64,000 nt of DNA from Eudorina sp. 2006-703-Eu-15 (taxonomy: Eukaryota > Chlorophyta > Chlorophyceae > Chlamydomonadales > Volvocaceae): NCBI GenBank assembly GCA_003117195.1, contig BDSI01000025.1, positions 1 to 64,000 of the forward strand, given 5' to 3'. Under the pieces are notes generated by a model. The model was not told where the DNA came from. It worked only from the letters and a program-made list of their open reading frames with translations, and ran no database searches. Below, in pieces: positions 34,601 to 47,000 of this stretch. How positions within the stretch are numbered: position 1 is the stretch's first letter; the number at the start of each line of letters is the position of its first letter. Position numbers and translations under genes: made by a program.

Positions 34601-37600
34601 CCCACTCATAAACATCTGCGGCTGCGCGCCGGGCTCCAACAACCCCGCCGCCCGCCCGTCGCATCCTCCCCCCGCCCCGCCCCGCCCCGCCCCGGCGCGA
34701 AACGCTCCATCACCCGAGCTGGGTCATACCCGCTGTCAGCCGTACCCATACCACGCTGCTGCATCTCCCCTTCCCGCACGGCCCCCTTCCGAAACCGCAA
34801 AAGAGCAACAACCCTATAACCGCCGATATTGCTTTTCCCCCCCCCACCCGCACCTTCCGACCGACACCAGCTCTTCAGCCACACAACCCACCTGTACGTG
34901 CTTTCTTTGCGCGCTTCCGCCCTTCCTCCTCGTCATCCTCCTCCTCGCCATCCTCCTCCTCGCCATCCTCCTCCTCGCCATCCTCCTCCTCTTGCTCGCC
35001 CTCCTCCATCTCCGAGTCGCCCAGCCCCTCCTCCTCGCCCTCCTCCTCCTCGTCGTCCTCATCGCTGCTGCGGCCGCCGGACAGCAGTCGGTCGATGCCC
35101 GCCGCCGCCTCCGCCGTCAACAGGTCCGCGGCCCCGCCGGCCAGAGGCTCAGCGATGCGGGCCAGGCGCCGTACCCGCCGTACGGCCGCCTCCGTCGCCG
35201 GCTCCAGCTGCGCGCGGATCGCATCGGATCGCATCGCGGGGGAGGAAATGAATGAACGTTACAGCGGGGGAAGAGATGGGGAGGGGAGGAGATGTCTCTC
35301 TCTCAGCGGCTTTTTGAGTGCCACATTTCCAATGTGGATTGGGCTCCAACGGGGATTGCTGCGGCATTCGAGACACACAGCGCCGGGCCCCCCCCTCGTG
35401 GTGGTGGTGACGCACAACCGACAACCGCTGCCGTCCCCAACATCCAACAGGGGATGCAGCAGCAGTGCAGCAGCACACACAAACATGTCAAGAGGTTTTC
35501 GTCTCCGCTCCCAAACCCACATGTGTGCTTCACCGCCGGGTCCGGCACGACTGCCGGCCCTCCTCCGGGTCCCGCCGCCCCTCCCTACCTTACCCGTCCC
35601 CACCCCACCCCGTCGCATTCGCACCCCCTCACTCCCTCCCCTGGCCCTTACCCTGGTCCCAGCCAGCGCACACCTGTCCACAACTTCGTTCCACCCCCTG
35701 CCTCTGCCTTCCCCCCGTCCTCACCTGAACATGTCTACCAATGTCCAATATTTATCCCTCCCCACCTCTCCTTTCCACTTCTCCCGGCCCCCCCCCCCGC
35801 GGCCCCCTCGGGCCACCCCCACACACCCACCTGCAGCCAGATCTGCTCCGGGTCGAAGCTGGCGTCGGTGTGCAGCTCCGGCAGGGGCGCCAGCGAGCTG
35901 CTCCTCAGCGCCCGCCGCTCCGCCCGGGTGCCGGCGCCCGGACCGCCGCCCTCCAGCAGGACGCGGGCGTACTGCTGGTAGAGCAGCTGCGAAAGGGGGG
36001 TGTGTGTGTGCGGGGGGTGTGCGGGTGTGTTTTGTGTGTGGGGGGTGCGGGGGGGTTGGGGGGACGGCAGCGATGGCAGGGCGAGGTTAGGAGGCACGGG
36101 GAATTAGGACTCCAACGGGGGAAGTAGAGTAGGAAGGAAACGGGGGGCTTAAGACTCCATCCGGGTGCATAGGCGCAGCTGAGGGTACTCCGGGGGCGCA
36201 CCTCACATATAACGGTGTATATGACGTAATGTATACGACGTGATATGACGTGGCGCATGACGTGCGACACAGCGATCCGCAAGGGCAACCAATCCAAGGC
36301 AGCACCCGACCATGGGAGGGCGTCATCGGTGCTCATCGCTACTCATCAGTGATGGGCGGGCGGTGGGTGGGCGGGCGGGCGGGCGGGCGAGGACCCCTCG
36401 GCTCATGGCCTCTCATTTTTTGGGTGCAGGTGTGTAGGTTTGAGGGCGAGGAATGCAGAACAGGCGCGGCACCGGCATCGGCAGCAGCTCCCTCTCACCG
36501 GGGGCACACACATGTACGGCACCGATGTACGCACAGTGGGGGCTACCGACCCGCGCGGGCGGGTGGGGGATGGGGGGTGGGGGAGGAGGATGTGCGCCTT
36601 GGCTCCCCGCACCACCACCCTATCACCGCATCACGCCTCCCTCCCACACAACCCGATTCGCCAGCGCTGGTCCGCAGCGCGAAAAGACGACTACACGACA
36701 TCTCCTCCCAATATTTCTTAAAGGCACCTGCCCCATTCCCCACCCCACCCCCTCCCCTCCCCTCCCCTCGCATCGCCGTGTTGGGGGGAGGGGGGGAGGT
36801 CCCCCGTGCCCATCCCCCAAACACACACGCGACACGCCCCGCGACAACCCGCAGACCCCCGGATGCTGCTCCGCGTCTTTCATTTCTCCTTTTGCGGCGC
36901 CCGCCCACCTTGGCCACCTCCCGTGCCGCCGCCGCCACCTCGGCCGAGGGCCGCAGGAAGACCGCCGAGTCGTCCACCCGCGCCTGGTCGGGTCAGGTGA
37001 GGGGGGTCGGCGGGGGAGGGGGAGGGGCGGTTAATAGAAAAACAGCTTAGACACGCCCAGCCCGGCGGGGAAGGGGGAGGGGGAGGTGCGGTGTGGTGCT
37101 GTGTGCGATGCCTTGTTTTGGTTCACGCGTCGAAGAACAGGGGTGCCTGGCAGACAGGTAGAGTGGTAGAGTGGTAGAGTGACCCGCGCTGAGGAGGGGC
37201 GGACGGGTGGCGCGAGGCGGGACGGCCGGAAGACCGGGAGGCCGCCAGGAGCCCAACGGGAGGGGTGCCGTACGTACTGCGCAGACCCAGGCCCGCCCAT
37301 ACAGGCCCTCATGGAGCAACGTGTGGGGTCCACACTGCACAAAGCACCCAGCCCACCGGCCCCGCTCCACTCCGCCCCAGCCCCCGCCCTCCCTTCCCCG
37401 CCCCTTCCTTCCGCCTGTGGCCGCTCCTTTCTCGAAAAAGATTCACTACGACTCCTGATCCCGTGTGCCACCCGCTCCCTCCCCTTGTACCTATTCCTCA
37501 CCTGCAACGTTTCCAGCGCCGCACGCAGCTGCGGCAGCTTGCGGAAGCCGTCCAGCACATCCGCCCCCTCACCGCTGCCGTTACTCGCCGGGGCTGGGCC

Positions 37601-38088
37601 ATTCGCGGCCGAGCCCGTGGATGGTTTCGGAGCTGCGGGACTGCTCTGCAGCTTTTGGGCGGCGAGCTGATCCGAGGGTTCCTGTCTCCGCCGCTTGGCG
37701 GATGGCGGCGAGCCCAGCGCGTCGGGTGCTGCTGCGGGCTCAGCGGCGACCACGACAGCAGGCGCGTCGCCGGCAGGCTGGTCGAGGGGGAGACTTTGTC
37801 CGGCAGGCGTAGGGGCGGGGGCAGGGGGATCGCCGCCGCCGTTGGCAGCTGCAGCTTGCGGGGGGTCCTGCACGGTGGCAGCGACCAGGGGTGGCCGACG
37901 GTTGGGCGAAGAAGACTCAAGTTCCGTTATGTAATAAATAGACTTGGTCTCTATTGTTGTATGTGATGAAGTAACGCTAAATGGCGTTTAGAATTTCACT
38001 ACGGCCCGTCAAGTGCCGAAATGCTGGCGGCGCTCACCTCGGCCCTATCGCTGGCTTGAACACGGGCCGACCTCCTTGTGCCAACCAT
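28695..38088 (-). CDS. MPP10: U3 small nucleolar ribonucleoprotein component MPP10
   Basis: Fourteen exons: 38088-38038, 37915-37502, 36983-36909, 35986-35831, 35207-34892, 34319-34089, 33538-33470, 33051-32770, 32363-32242, 31440-31314, 30832-30480, 30148-30021, 29667-29529 and 28928-28695. All junctions are GT-AG and agree in phase; the sum is 2,697 bp (898 residues). Family landmarks in order are SAVFLRPSAEV, SFDPEQIWLQ, an acidic stretch, RFFRLSDLERYVED, IRYQDFFGG, SAHEKRLARLQ, RPINSALELDMDFE, MIRKRIADRRFDDVVRVV, GLGELYEQDFV, KLDALCRFHFAPKP, AMEEAAPVAVS and ELTKEERKQ, with a basic C terminus ending VLFKL. MPP10 works in the nucleolus in the small-subunit processome, with IMP3 and IMP4, for early 18S rRNA processing. 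The only in-frame ATG is in a 51-bp first exon (MVGTRRSARV), because exon 2 has no methionine; that first exon is the least certain. Confidence 0.93.
31443..31600. repeat. G-rich GGGTGGGGGTGGGG tract in an MPP10 intron
   Basis: About 150 bp of G-runs of three to seven separated by T or TGT, inside the intron between exons ending at 32242 and starting at 31440. The plus strand has many closely spaced G-runs compatible with quadruplex formation. It also creates long artefactual Pro-rich frames on the minus strand. Confidence 0.8.
32117..32170. repeat. Dispersed repeat, copy in an MPP10 intron
   Basis: Contains TTTGTCAATAATATTAGACAGTG followed by ATCACCGATTGCGAAGT. It is a member of the family seen also at 34.8, 39.3, 56.2 and 61.7 kb, closest to the 61.7 kb copy. 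Confidence 0.5.
34793..34837. repeat. Dispersed repeat, partial copy in an MPP10 intron
   Basis: Contains CGAAACCGCAAAAGAGCAAC and ATAACCGCCGATAT, matching the central part of the 39.3 kb copy. The GTCAATAAAGACAG end is missing. Confidence 0.5.
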
Positions 38089-38450
38089 GATGCCGGGATG
38101 AAAAGTGCCGACAGCTAGTGCCCGACAGGGTGTGACGGCAAAAAGCGAATTGGTGCGGCGCCTGCTTCGGAAGACCAGTCGTGAGTCTCCGCTTTGCAAC
38201 CTCAGATTAGTTAATCTGATAATATGTGTGAATAGTATAAGTGAAAATGGTTGTTTGTTATCCAAATCCCGTTCAACACATTTTACTAAGACTGGAGTGC
38301 CTTCCACTACAGTGCCTTACCGCTAGGACGACGTGAAATTGAGAGCAACCATAATGCTTCCAAGCGCACAGACAAAGCTTTGCCCGAAAACCGTTGTTTC
38401 TTTCGTACGACGGTCCTCTCGGTAGTTAACTGCTTCACTTGATCATGGCC

Positions 38451-38455
38451 TTACA
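38451..38455 (-). promoter_or_regulatory. TGTAA polyadenylation signal of the phosphogluconolactonase gene
   Basis: TGTAA on the minus strand, 223 bp beyond the stop codon at 38,678. Confidence 0.5.
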
Positions 38456-38677
38456 CACCCAGCTATTGAATTAAAACGTTCGACAAGGGGTTCAACCGAA
38501 GCGCACTCGGGGGGCATAGCTCGTGTCCCAGAAACAACCAGGAAACCACCCCTTCACCTCGGCAGACACCTGGGCCCGCAATACCGTGCATGGCAACCCC
38601 CTCGACCTTCGCTCCTCCCTCAGCATGACGTCCATCCTCATCACAATGACACAATCCCCCTTCCTCACAATCCCGCA

Positions 38678-41600
38678 TCACAGCACCCGGGCGGCATGGT
38701 CCGCCGCCAGCAGCGACCTCGCCGTGGTCGCGATGTCCAGGCGGCCGGCCGCCGGCGCGTCCATCAGCCACAGCGCGCTGCCGCCCTCCACCGGCCGCAC
38801 CAGCCGCGCGGGCAGGTCGGTCTTGTCGCCGGCGGGGGAGGGCGCCTGCAGCGCCGCGCGCACCGCCTCCGCCTTGCTGGCCCCCGTCATGGCCACCACC
38901 ACCTGCGCGCACGGAAAGCAGCAGCGAGCGGATGGGGAGGGTGAGAGGAAGGGGAGAGCGACAGAGAGCGCGGCGGTCCTCGTCGTGAACACGACGTTCA
39001 GCACCTGCGGGTCCTGTCCGGATTCGGATCCCGTTGCCGTTCTGTCTGCCGTACTGTATGCACGTGTCCAGAAGCGGACGACCGGTCGCACGGAGGGCGA
39101 TCGGCCTTTCGCCGCCCAACGGGGGGTGGGGTGGGGGTGGGGGCATTGACCGAATCGGGTTTGCGGCATCGGGCCCTTGCGGTGACGCGGGCAGGCTGAC
39201 GCAGGCAGGTCGACCCATAGGTCCACAACGGATCTGTTTGTTTCTGACGCAGACCAAGCTACCTCCTCCTTGACGGCGGGGCTCCGACCAACCACTCTTT
39301 TCTTGTCAATAAAGACAGCGAAACCGCAGAAGAGCAACAAACCGATAACCGCCGATGTGGTCATTGACGAAGACGGCGAAGCGTTGACTCCGACGAAATA
39401 ACCCAACCCCTGCGCCTGGGCTCAGTGCTCCAGCCGCCCTGTCTTCAAGCGCCCTTCCCCTTCGCCTCCTCCTTTCCCCCGTCCCCCTTCCCCCTTCCCT
39501 TCCTCCATCCCCTTTCCCCCTCCCGCCCCCTATCCCCTTCGCTCTGCCTCTTCCTCCCCCCGCCTTCCTGCCCCCGCCTTCCTGCCCCCGCCTTCTCCCC
39601 CCCTTTTTACCCCCTTTCCCCCCTCTCCCCTCCCCCCTCTCCCCACCTGCTTCGCCGCGCACATGACGGGCAGCGACAGGGTGATGGACGCCGGCTGCTT
39701 CTTGTCCACCGGCAGCACCAGCGGGGCGCCCGGGCCGCCGATGGACGGCTCGGGCCGCCCCGGGTACAGCGACCCCACGTGCCCGTCCGCGCCCATGCCC
39801 AGCAGCATCAGGTCGAAGCGCGGGACCACGTCGGCGGTCAGGTCCATGTTACGGAGCACGGCAATCTGTACGGGCACGGGCGCGTGCATTAACACGATTC
39901 GGAGGCGACACGGTACCTCCCCTCCCCCCCTCCCTTCCCCCTCCCTTCCCCCCTCCCTCCCCCCTCCCTCCCCCCCCCCCTCCCTCCCCTCCCTTCCCCC
40001 CCCTCCCTTCCCCCCCCTCCCTTCCCCCCCCCCTTCCCTCCCTCCCCTCCCCCCCCCTTCCCCCCCTTCCCCTCCCTCCCTCCCCTCCCTCCCCTCCCCC
40101 CCCTTCCTTTTCCCCCCTATCTCTGTCGCGCGCCGGCCCCTCCTCCCCCCGCCCTAACCAGCCAAGCCGCCGCGCTCCGAAGACTCCGTGCCCGCTGTCC
40201 GTTTGCGGCCAGGCTCATCACCTCCCACAACAAGGCTTACTTCCTATCCTCGTACTGGGCCCTTCCTCACCTGGCTCCTCCCCCCCATCCCACACAAGCA
40301 CGTGTAACATCCTTAATAATAGCAAGCACGCTTGCCACTAGTCCCCCGCCTCCCCCCCGCCTGCCCCCACCTGCCGCAGCTGGGCCTCGTAGTCCCGGGC
40401 TTCCGCCGCGGCATCGGAGCTGCCCTGCATTCGGTTAGGGTCGGGGTACGGCCACGGGGGTCGCCAGGGGCGAGTCGACGCGGGCACGGCGGCGGCGTAC
40501 GCGGAAAGGGATACAGGAGGTACATTGGTAGACATGTTGGGGTGAAGGGGTTTGGCGATGGTGCCGGTGGGGCAGTGGCCGCGGGCAGGGCGGCACACGG
40601 CGAGAGGAGGGGACCTAGGACCTGACGGCGGATGGTGGGCCGTTCACCCAGAACCCAGGCAGGCTTTAGCCCCGCCCAGTATCCCGCTAACCCTGGGCGG
40701 GGCGCTGATGTCGGTCTAAAAGAGGGGTCTCCACCCCCCTGGATTCTTCAGGTGCCGACGCAGACGTGTCGTCGTCCTTGTAGCCGCAGGTCAGCCGCGG
40801 TCGGCCCCGTTCCGTGCAGCCTGACGGCTGCGGCCAGGCCACGGCAACCCGACCGCTCCAACCGCTCCAACCGCTCCGCCACCGCCATCCACCCCACCCG
40901 CTCCAGCCACCCCACCCGCTCCATCCGCGCCCCCCCCCGGCCTTCCCCCAACCGCCGCCGCCGCACCTTGAGCGCGGCCACGTTGGCCGGCGGGATGCCC
41001 ACCCGCGTGAGGAACAGGTCCAGCGCCTTCTGGTGGGTGGAGGACTTGTCGCCCACGGGGACACACTTGTGGTTGACGTAGAAGAGGTAGGTCTGGGGCA
41101 GGAGGGGCCGCGGGAGGGGAGCGGCAGGGGTGCAGGGACAAAGGATTGTGAGGGGGAGGGACGGAGGAGGGGGACAGGGGGGGCTATAGGAGAGAGTAGA
41201 CCCGCGAGTACATAATAGTGATACTCGGATGGGCTGCGCGGGCTGCCCCCCGTCCCACGTCCCACGTCCCACCCCTCCGCTGGGGAGGCGGTTGCAGTGG
41301 GGAAGGACGAGGACGGTAAGAGGTGCGGCTCGTCGTGCTCCCCCTCCCCCCCTCCTACCAAAGCAGGGGTTCATGCGGAAACGACGCGTGCGATGCGACA
41401 AAGCAAGTTCCCCGGCAACAGTGAACCCGCCCTGCTAGTGGCGCGCCCCCTTCCCCCCTAACTACTCTACGTCGTCAGCGCGTGTCCGGATGCGCCGGGG
41501 TTCGCGCTGTGCTCGTCTTTCCTGTCGCTCCTATCCCCCTCCCCCGCAGCACAACGACAGCAGCAACCGACCTTGTCTTGTCGGTGGGGCCCGCTGTGGA

Positions 41601-42534
41601 TTGCCCTGATATACACCGTGGATCTCCTTTCGGGGCTCTCTGTAACGTTCATTCAATAGACAGGCGGTGCCAGACAGGCTGTGTGCTGACATGCCTGCAG
41701 CCGCGGGGCCCCCGACTGCATCGCCGCCCTGCCTCAGAGCTCCCTCAGCCGCCCCCCAGTCGCTCACCCGGTTCCAGGGCATGTCCCTGCCCACCAGCCC
41801 GCCGCACATCTTGAGCACGGAGCCGCCGGGGATGGCCAGGAAGAACACCCCCCGCTGGGCCACCGCCGTCTGTGCGGCTTGGACCACCAACTGCAAAAGG
41901 GGGTGAGGGGGGACGGAGCGGGAAGGGGAGGTGCTGGGAAAGGAGGGCAGGTGTGTAACGCCAGGGATGCGGGAGGGAGGGGCGGGGGTAATGCCGTACA
42001 TACACGCACACGGTGCACAGCCGCGTGAAGTACCCTTCTTCCCAGGGCGTCGCCACTGCTGCTTCCGCCGCCCACCCTACTCCAGTACTCCTGCCCCCGT
42101 TCATCCACTCCCCTGTGCCCAGCCTCACCTCGCAGATGCGGGCCCCCACTGCCGCCTCCGTGGGGTGCACCTCAACCGCCAAGTCCTCCGGGGCGTCATT
42201 GTCTGAGGCGGCGAGGGGGGGGGGGCCCGCATGGAGGGAGGGGCGGCGACGGGTGGGAGTGGGGCGCACATTGGGACGATGGAAGGAAACACGCTCACGC
42301 AGCGTTTACGTCACACGACGAAAAATCAAATGCCCTGTCGTCGGAGGGACGCCGAGTAGCGGTTCCCTTGTGCGCGGTACGATCTTCGCACTTGCGGTAC
42401 CGAGTGGGTTAGATGGTTGGGTGGAGGAAGAGGACGTCGGCCCCTCCGCCTCCGTTGAAACGGATCTCCGGGGCCCCTTTGGAACAGATCTGGCATTGGC
42501 TTGTCCAGGGAGGGGTCAGCCCCCGCACCTCACC
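38678..42534 (-). CDS. PGL: 6-phosphogluconolactonase (5' end unresolved)
   Basis: Exons 42202-42129, 41890-41768, 41092-40967, 40424-40371, 39865-39647 and 38902-38678 join in phase. An upstream exon ends at 42534 (phase 1), and its start was not found. Family marks are FLAIPGGSVLKM (glycine-rich sugar-phosphate loop), YLFYVNHKCVPVGDKSSTH (the usual DER-V-P-x-x-x-x-SN region), PRFDLMLLGMGADGHVGSLYPG (catalytic GxGxDGH) and SITLSLPVMCAAKQ, with LWLMDAPAA near the end. The enzyme hydrolyses 6-phosphogluconolactone in the oxidative pentose phosphate pathway. The region upstream of 42,534 encodes Ser/Ala/Arg-rich sequence that could be a plastid transit peptide, but no in-frame ATG was found, so a further 5' exon is likely. 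The NHK in place of the usual DER is a notable departure. Confidence 0.88.
39302..39400. repeat. Dispersed repeat, fullest copy, in the PGL gene
   Basis: Begins TTGTCAATAAAGACAGCGAA and continues with CCGCAGAAGAGCAACAAACC, GATAACCGCCGATGTGG and GACGAAGACGGCGAAGCGTTGAC. It lies in the intron between exons 39865-39647 and 38902-38678. Shares about 90 bp with 56,223-56,310. Confidence 0.65.
39905..40125. repeat. Pyrimidine-rich low-complexity tract in a PGL intron
   Basis: About 220 bp of C-runs broken by TT or T, on the plus strand, in the intron between exons starting at 39865 and ending at 40371. The minus strand is almost pure purine. Confidence 0.9.
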
Positions 42535-43821
42535 CGCTGTGACCTCCACGTAGGAGATGAGCGCTTCGCAGGACACGCCCCCTCGCGCACTGGGGGCGCC
42601 GCGCCACGCAGAACTGGCGGCCGCCTGGTGCTGCCCCCGCTGGTGCGTCCGACCGAGGCACAAAGGCACGATGGCGTTGACGCGTGGGCGGGCAAGCCCG
42701 ACTGCCGCCGACCTGCCGTACGTGGAATATGAAGCAAGCGAGGTTAGAGAGCCGTGGTATGTCCACTGTCCTGACCAGTATCTCACAGGTTTGCATCGGC
42801 CAACCTTTTGATTATCGGTACAAGGAAGAGTACACAACTGATGTATTTGTGCCCCTGCAGCGTCAACAGACCCACCTCGCGGAACGTTGTGTGAGACTTT
42901 TTAGCGCCATGTCGAGTTGACGTCTCCGGTCATCCAGGAGGAAATCGCTGCAAGTTGACCCAGATCAAGTATCAATTGATAACCGGTTCCGGAGCGGCAA
43001 CCATATTTCAAAGCAGGCTTTCAGTCCTCTATTGCAAACTATTCAAGGCAAATTTCATTGAAAAATACGTGCTCAACAAATGGTATTTGTTGCTGTTTGT
43101 TGACACGGCTTGACCAAGCTTTACTTGCCCTCGGCTTGGATTGGCTTTAAAACATCTAATGCAAGCAGCTTCTGAGAAAACAAACGTTTGCCCTTTTGGA
43201 GAACTGACGAACCGACTGATCAGTTTGAAGAATGCATCGAGTCGCACACCGTACCATGGCTGGTATTATCTTTGCCAACACATCGCGGGGGAGTTATGCT
43301 TCGGGCGCGCGCTGATGCACATAAGCGTCACGAACGAGAAGCGCCACGACACGCGTTAGAGCGGGCTGACGCAAATCTTGGCGTGCCAGTCACCGTCTGT
43401 GACCAGCAACTGGGGGAGCAATGTGGCACTGCGTTCTGCGGTCGGCGGACACGCGTAAGGACGTTGGCGTGTCACCCAAGGGGCCACGCACCCCAAACGG
43501 ATTACCGAGGCACCGCCTACGCAAATCATAACCCTGAAAGGTGTCGACTGGTGTCGACGTAAATTTCTCTCTCTCTCTCTGACTCAAAGCAATCCGTCGA
43601 TGTTGTACGAGTTCTGTACGGGCATGTTCCTGCTCATGACAGCGTGTTTTTCAAGGGACCATCCCCCGGGGTGGGGTGGGGTGTGCGGTGCTCTATCCTT
43701 CTCGGGTCCAGCGATGGGGCACTCACTGATGCGGGCGAGTTCGAGTGTGTACAGCGGCGAGAGGCAAACGGTCGAGGAGAGGTTGCGGGTGGCAAGTCGG
43801 GCAAGCCATCCGGGAAGGTAG
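42535..43821. other. Interval without a resolved gene
   Basis: The first 200 bp probably hold the 5' coding or leader sequence of the phosphogluconolactonase gene on the minus strand. The rest is lower in GC and has no splice-consistent frame. It includes a short CT repeat at 43,566-43,581. Confidence 0.5.
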
Positions 43822-43826
43822 TTACA
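43822..43826 (-). promoter_or_regulatory. TGTAA polyadenylation signal of the secreted-protein gene
   Basis: TGTAA on the minus strand, 223 bp beyond the stop at 44,049. Confidence 0.45.
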
Positions 43827-44048
43827 GCCGAGGCCATTCTCCAAGGATATGTGTGCGTTCATACTTGTTCATAACTCAGAACGGCGGTGTCAAACCTGAC
43901 TCGGTCGCAATAATCTGTTGATAATCTGTGGCGCCAAGCCGACTTGCTCCGCTGTGTGTGATCATGCTTGTTCAAAACGGCGATGTCGCACTCGCTCGGG
44001 CGCAATCATCATCTGATAATCTCTCTACTGGTTATTAGGCTGCCCAAG

Positions 44049-47000
44049 TCATCCAACGACGGACCGGCGCACATCAGGCAGCGCACATCGATCCACACGC
44101 ATTATTCCACCCGCAGCAGCGGCTGCAGCTCCCAGTCCCCGGACACCGGATCCGGTGGACGTGCCTGCCACGGCAGCAGTCAGACCGAAGTCGCCCGCGG
44201 TGCACGTTGCTTCTACTGCATCCTTGAGCTGCAACCCCCCGCCCTCGCCTCGTGAGGTGCACCCCCTCTACACAACGTCCAACCCCCTGCCCCCGGCCTT
44301 CAGTCGATGGCGCCCTGCCTCCCTCAGCCGCTACGGCTGGACAACGCTTGCCTGTGGCGGTAAGGGCGGGGTCCCAAGATGCCAGTCAGGACGCAGGCCG
44401 GTCCTACGTCGTATACTGGTTCTACGGGACCATGTCATTCGGCAGGCCCTGCGCCCCAGTACACGGGCACTGCGCTCCAACGGGCAGCGCTACACTGGCA
44501 CTGCGCTCCAACAGGCAGCGCTACACGGGCACTGCGCTCCCATAGGCAGCGCTACACGGGCACTGCGCTCCCATGGGTAAACATGCTTCTTGCGATGTAA
44601 GGCGGGCGGGATGGGCATCACACAACCCTCTTCGTTACCTACGTGCACCGCTAAATGCACATAAGCTGCTACTGGGCACTCCGATGCCGTGCACACTCAC
44701 AGAGTCAAGATTGCGCACATCAAGATTGCACACGCGCGCACACAATCAAATGGCATGGCAGTCGCGTACGGTACACAGGCGACCTAGCAAGCATTCGAAA
44801 TTAACGCACTTACAGCTTTGCGTCCAGGATGGGGTGCTGCCAACCAGCATTCAAAATCGGCGATAGCACGGCCAGCAGACATGGCGGTGGTGGTGGGGGG
44901 AGTCCGGAGCGGGGGAAGGGGGGGGCCACGGGCGGGTGGGCGGGGCGCATGTCACCATCTACAATCAGTTCCCCTGGCTGCCGTACTGTTGCGCGTACGG
45001 TTGCATCATACGAATGTACATATGAATGTCAACAGCTCAGGGCGCCACGTGCTCATTGCTTCCCGTACGGAAGCGAGCGGACCCGGAAAGAAGGCCAGCC
45101 AGCCAGCAGTGCGCGCACAGGGCAGCCGTCACCGAGAGGTAGGGCCCCGCGGGCCTCCCAGCTCCCAATGCTGCGGACCTCCCAATGCCGCGGACCTCCC
45201 CCCTGTGCACGTACCGGCGGCGCGGGCGTCGTCGCCTTGGCGAGCAGCGGCGCGAAGGCATCGATGGCGATGGGGGTGAGCTGAGGCGCCTTGGGGTGCG
45301 AGCTCAGAATCCTGGGGGACACGACGCAGGAGAGGAGGGGAAGCGCACAGGCAGGCGGCGTGCAGGGCAAGACGTGCGGCGCGGTTGGGGTATGCGATGC
45401 CCCAGGTGGGAGGGCAGACGTGGAGGGCGGACGCCCTGAGCAGCTGGATGCAAGATGTGAGCCGGGTGAATTGGCGGCACGTATCCGCGCGGGCGGGCAG
45501 CGCTGGTCGTGCGGATTGTGTCTATACCCTCGGAAGCAGTGTTGCTATCTTAAATAAAAAGAATATTTACGGGCAAAAAAGCCGGAAATTTTCTATTTCC
45601 CGGACCCCCAAGAAACCTGCGAGATTTCATTTATTTGACGCTGTGGAGAGCCGGAAATCTGCCCTGCCAACTATTTCCCAGACTACCAAAAAGGCCTGGA
45701 AATCTGCAGGCGCAGGGAAACATCCTGCATCGTACACCTGTCTACCGCCAAAACACACTCGAATGCCGTGTCCCCAACTCCTGGTTACCCTCCCATATGC
45801 ATCCGCGACGCAAGGAAAGCGCGCTTCAGGCCTCCATGGACTTAGAATCCCTGTCGTCGCTGTGGTAACAGTGGCCCTGCTGTCGAAACACGCAGAAATA
45901 TTTCCACCCTGCCTCGGAGGTTTTTATTTCCTGGCACCTAGGAAGCCCCCCAAAATCTGCCCTGCCAAAGGTTTTTTGGCTACTGGCGACAGGCCGGAAA
46001 CCTGCGGAATTCTATTTCCCCGTTTTGGAAGATAGCAACACTGCTCGGAAGCCTCTCGATGTACGTATTTATTTGCGGAGCGTGGAAGTGGTTGGTGGTC
46101 TGTCACAGCCCTCAACGGCGCGCCGCCAGGAGACGCGACCCGCCTGCTCAACCCGACCGGACCCGACCCGACCCCTAGGGACCCGACCCGACCCATGGGA
46201 CCCGACCCATGGGACCCGACCCGACCCGCCTCCCCGACCCGACCCGACCCGAACCGATCACCGGGACCCGTCACTCACTGGAGGGCCGCGGGCGCGATCT
46301 CAGCAGCGACGGGCGCAAGCCGGGGCGCCGCGGGGTGGTTGGCCAGCCGCCTGGACCGGCACCAGCACCAGCAACAGGACGAGGGCAGGCGCGGAGGAGA
46401 GAAGGAGGAGGGAGGGGGGGGCCTGTTGTCATCACAGACAGAGAGGGAGGAACAAAGCCGCGGAGCCCTAGCCCCGAGCCCGACAGGACTGACTCCGATA
46501 GGACAGCCCTGTGGTGGCGCAGCTTCGTTTATGCAGTGTGTGGTGCGGAAGCTTTGGCTGTCACCGATGACCCGCGGGGTCCACGGTAACATCCTTAAAG
46601 GCGCTCAGTGACTCCCTCTGGCCGAACCCGCCCCGTCTCTAGAGCCCGGTGACCGACCGACCGACGGACGGACGGACGGACGGACGGACTCACTCGCCGA
46701 ATTGGGTGGCAGCGGCCTCCGCCCTGGCCTGGTGCTGCTGCTGCCAAGCCTGCAGCTGCGGTGCGGAAGGACAGGAGGACAGTGGGGACGGAACTCGGAA
46801 GGGGTGATACCGGAAGGGATGTGTGACCACGCACGGACCGTTGGTTGGATGCTTGACAAGCGGCAGAAGTCACGGACGGCGGCTCCCGTGGAGGAGGTTC
46901 CCCCCCGGCAGTCCCAGTGGGCTCTAACGTGCGTATCCGCACGGCTCGGCACATATCGTACACGAAGCAACAAAGGAAAGGTGATTGACAAGGAGGTATT

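Noticed and set aside
42530..42796. ATG-initiated frame as the start of phosphogluconolactonase
   Set aside because: It is in a different frame from the exon that ends at 42534 with the correct phase, and it needs an unsupported extra intron.
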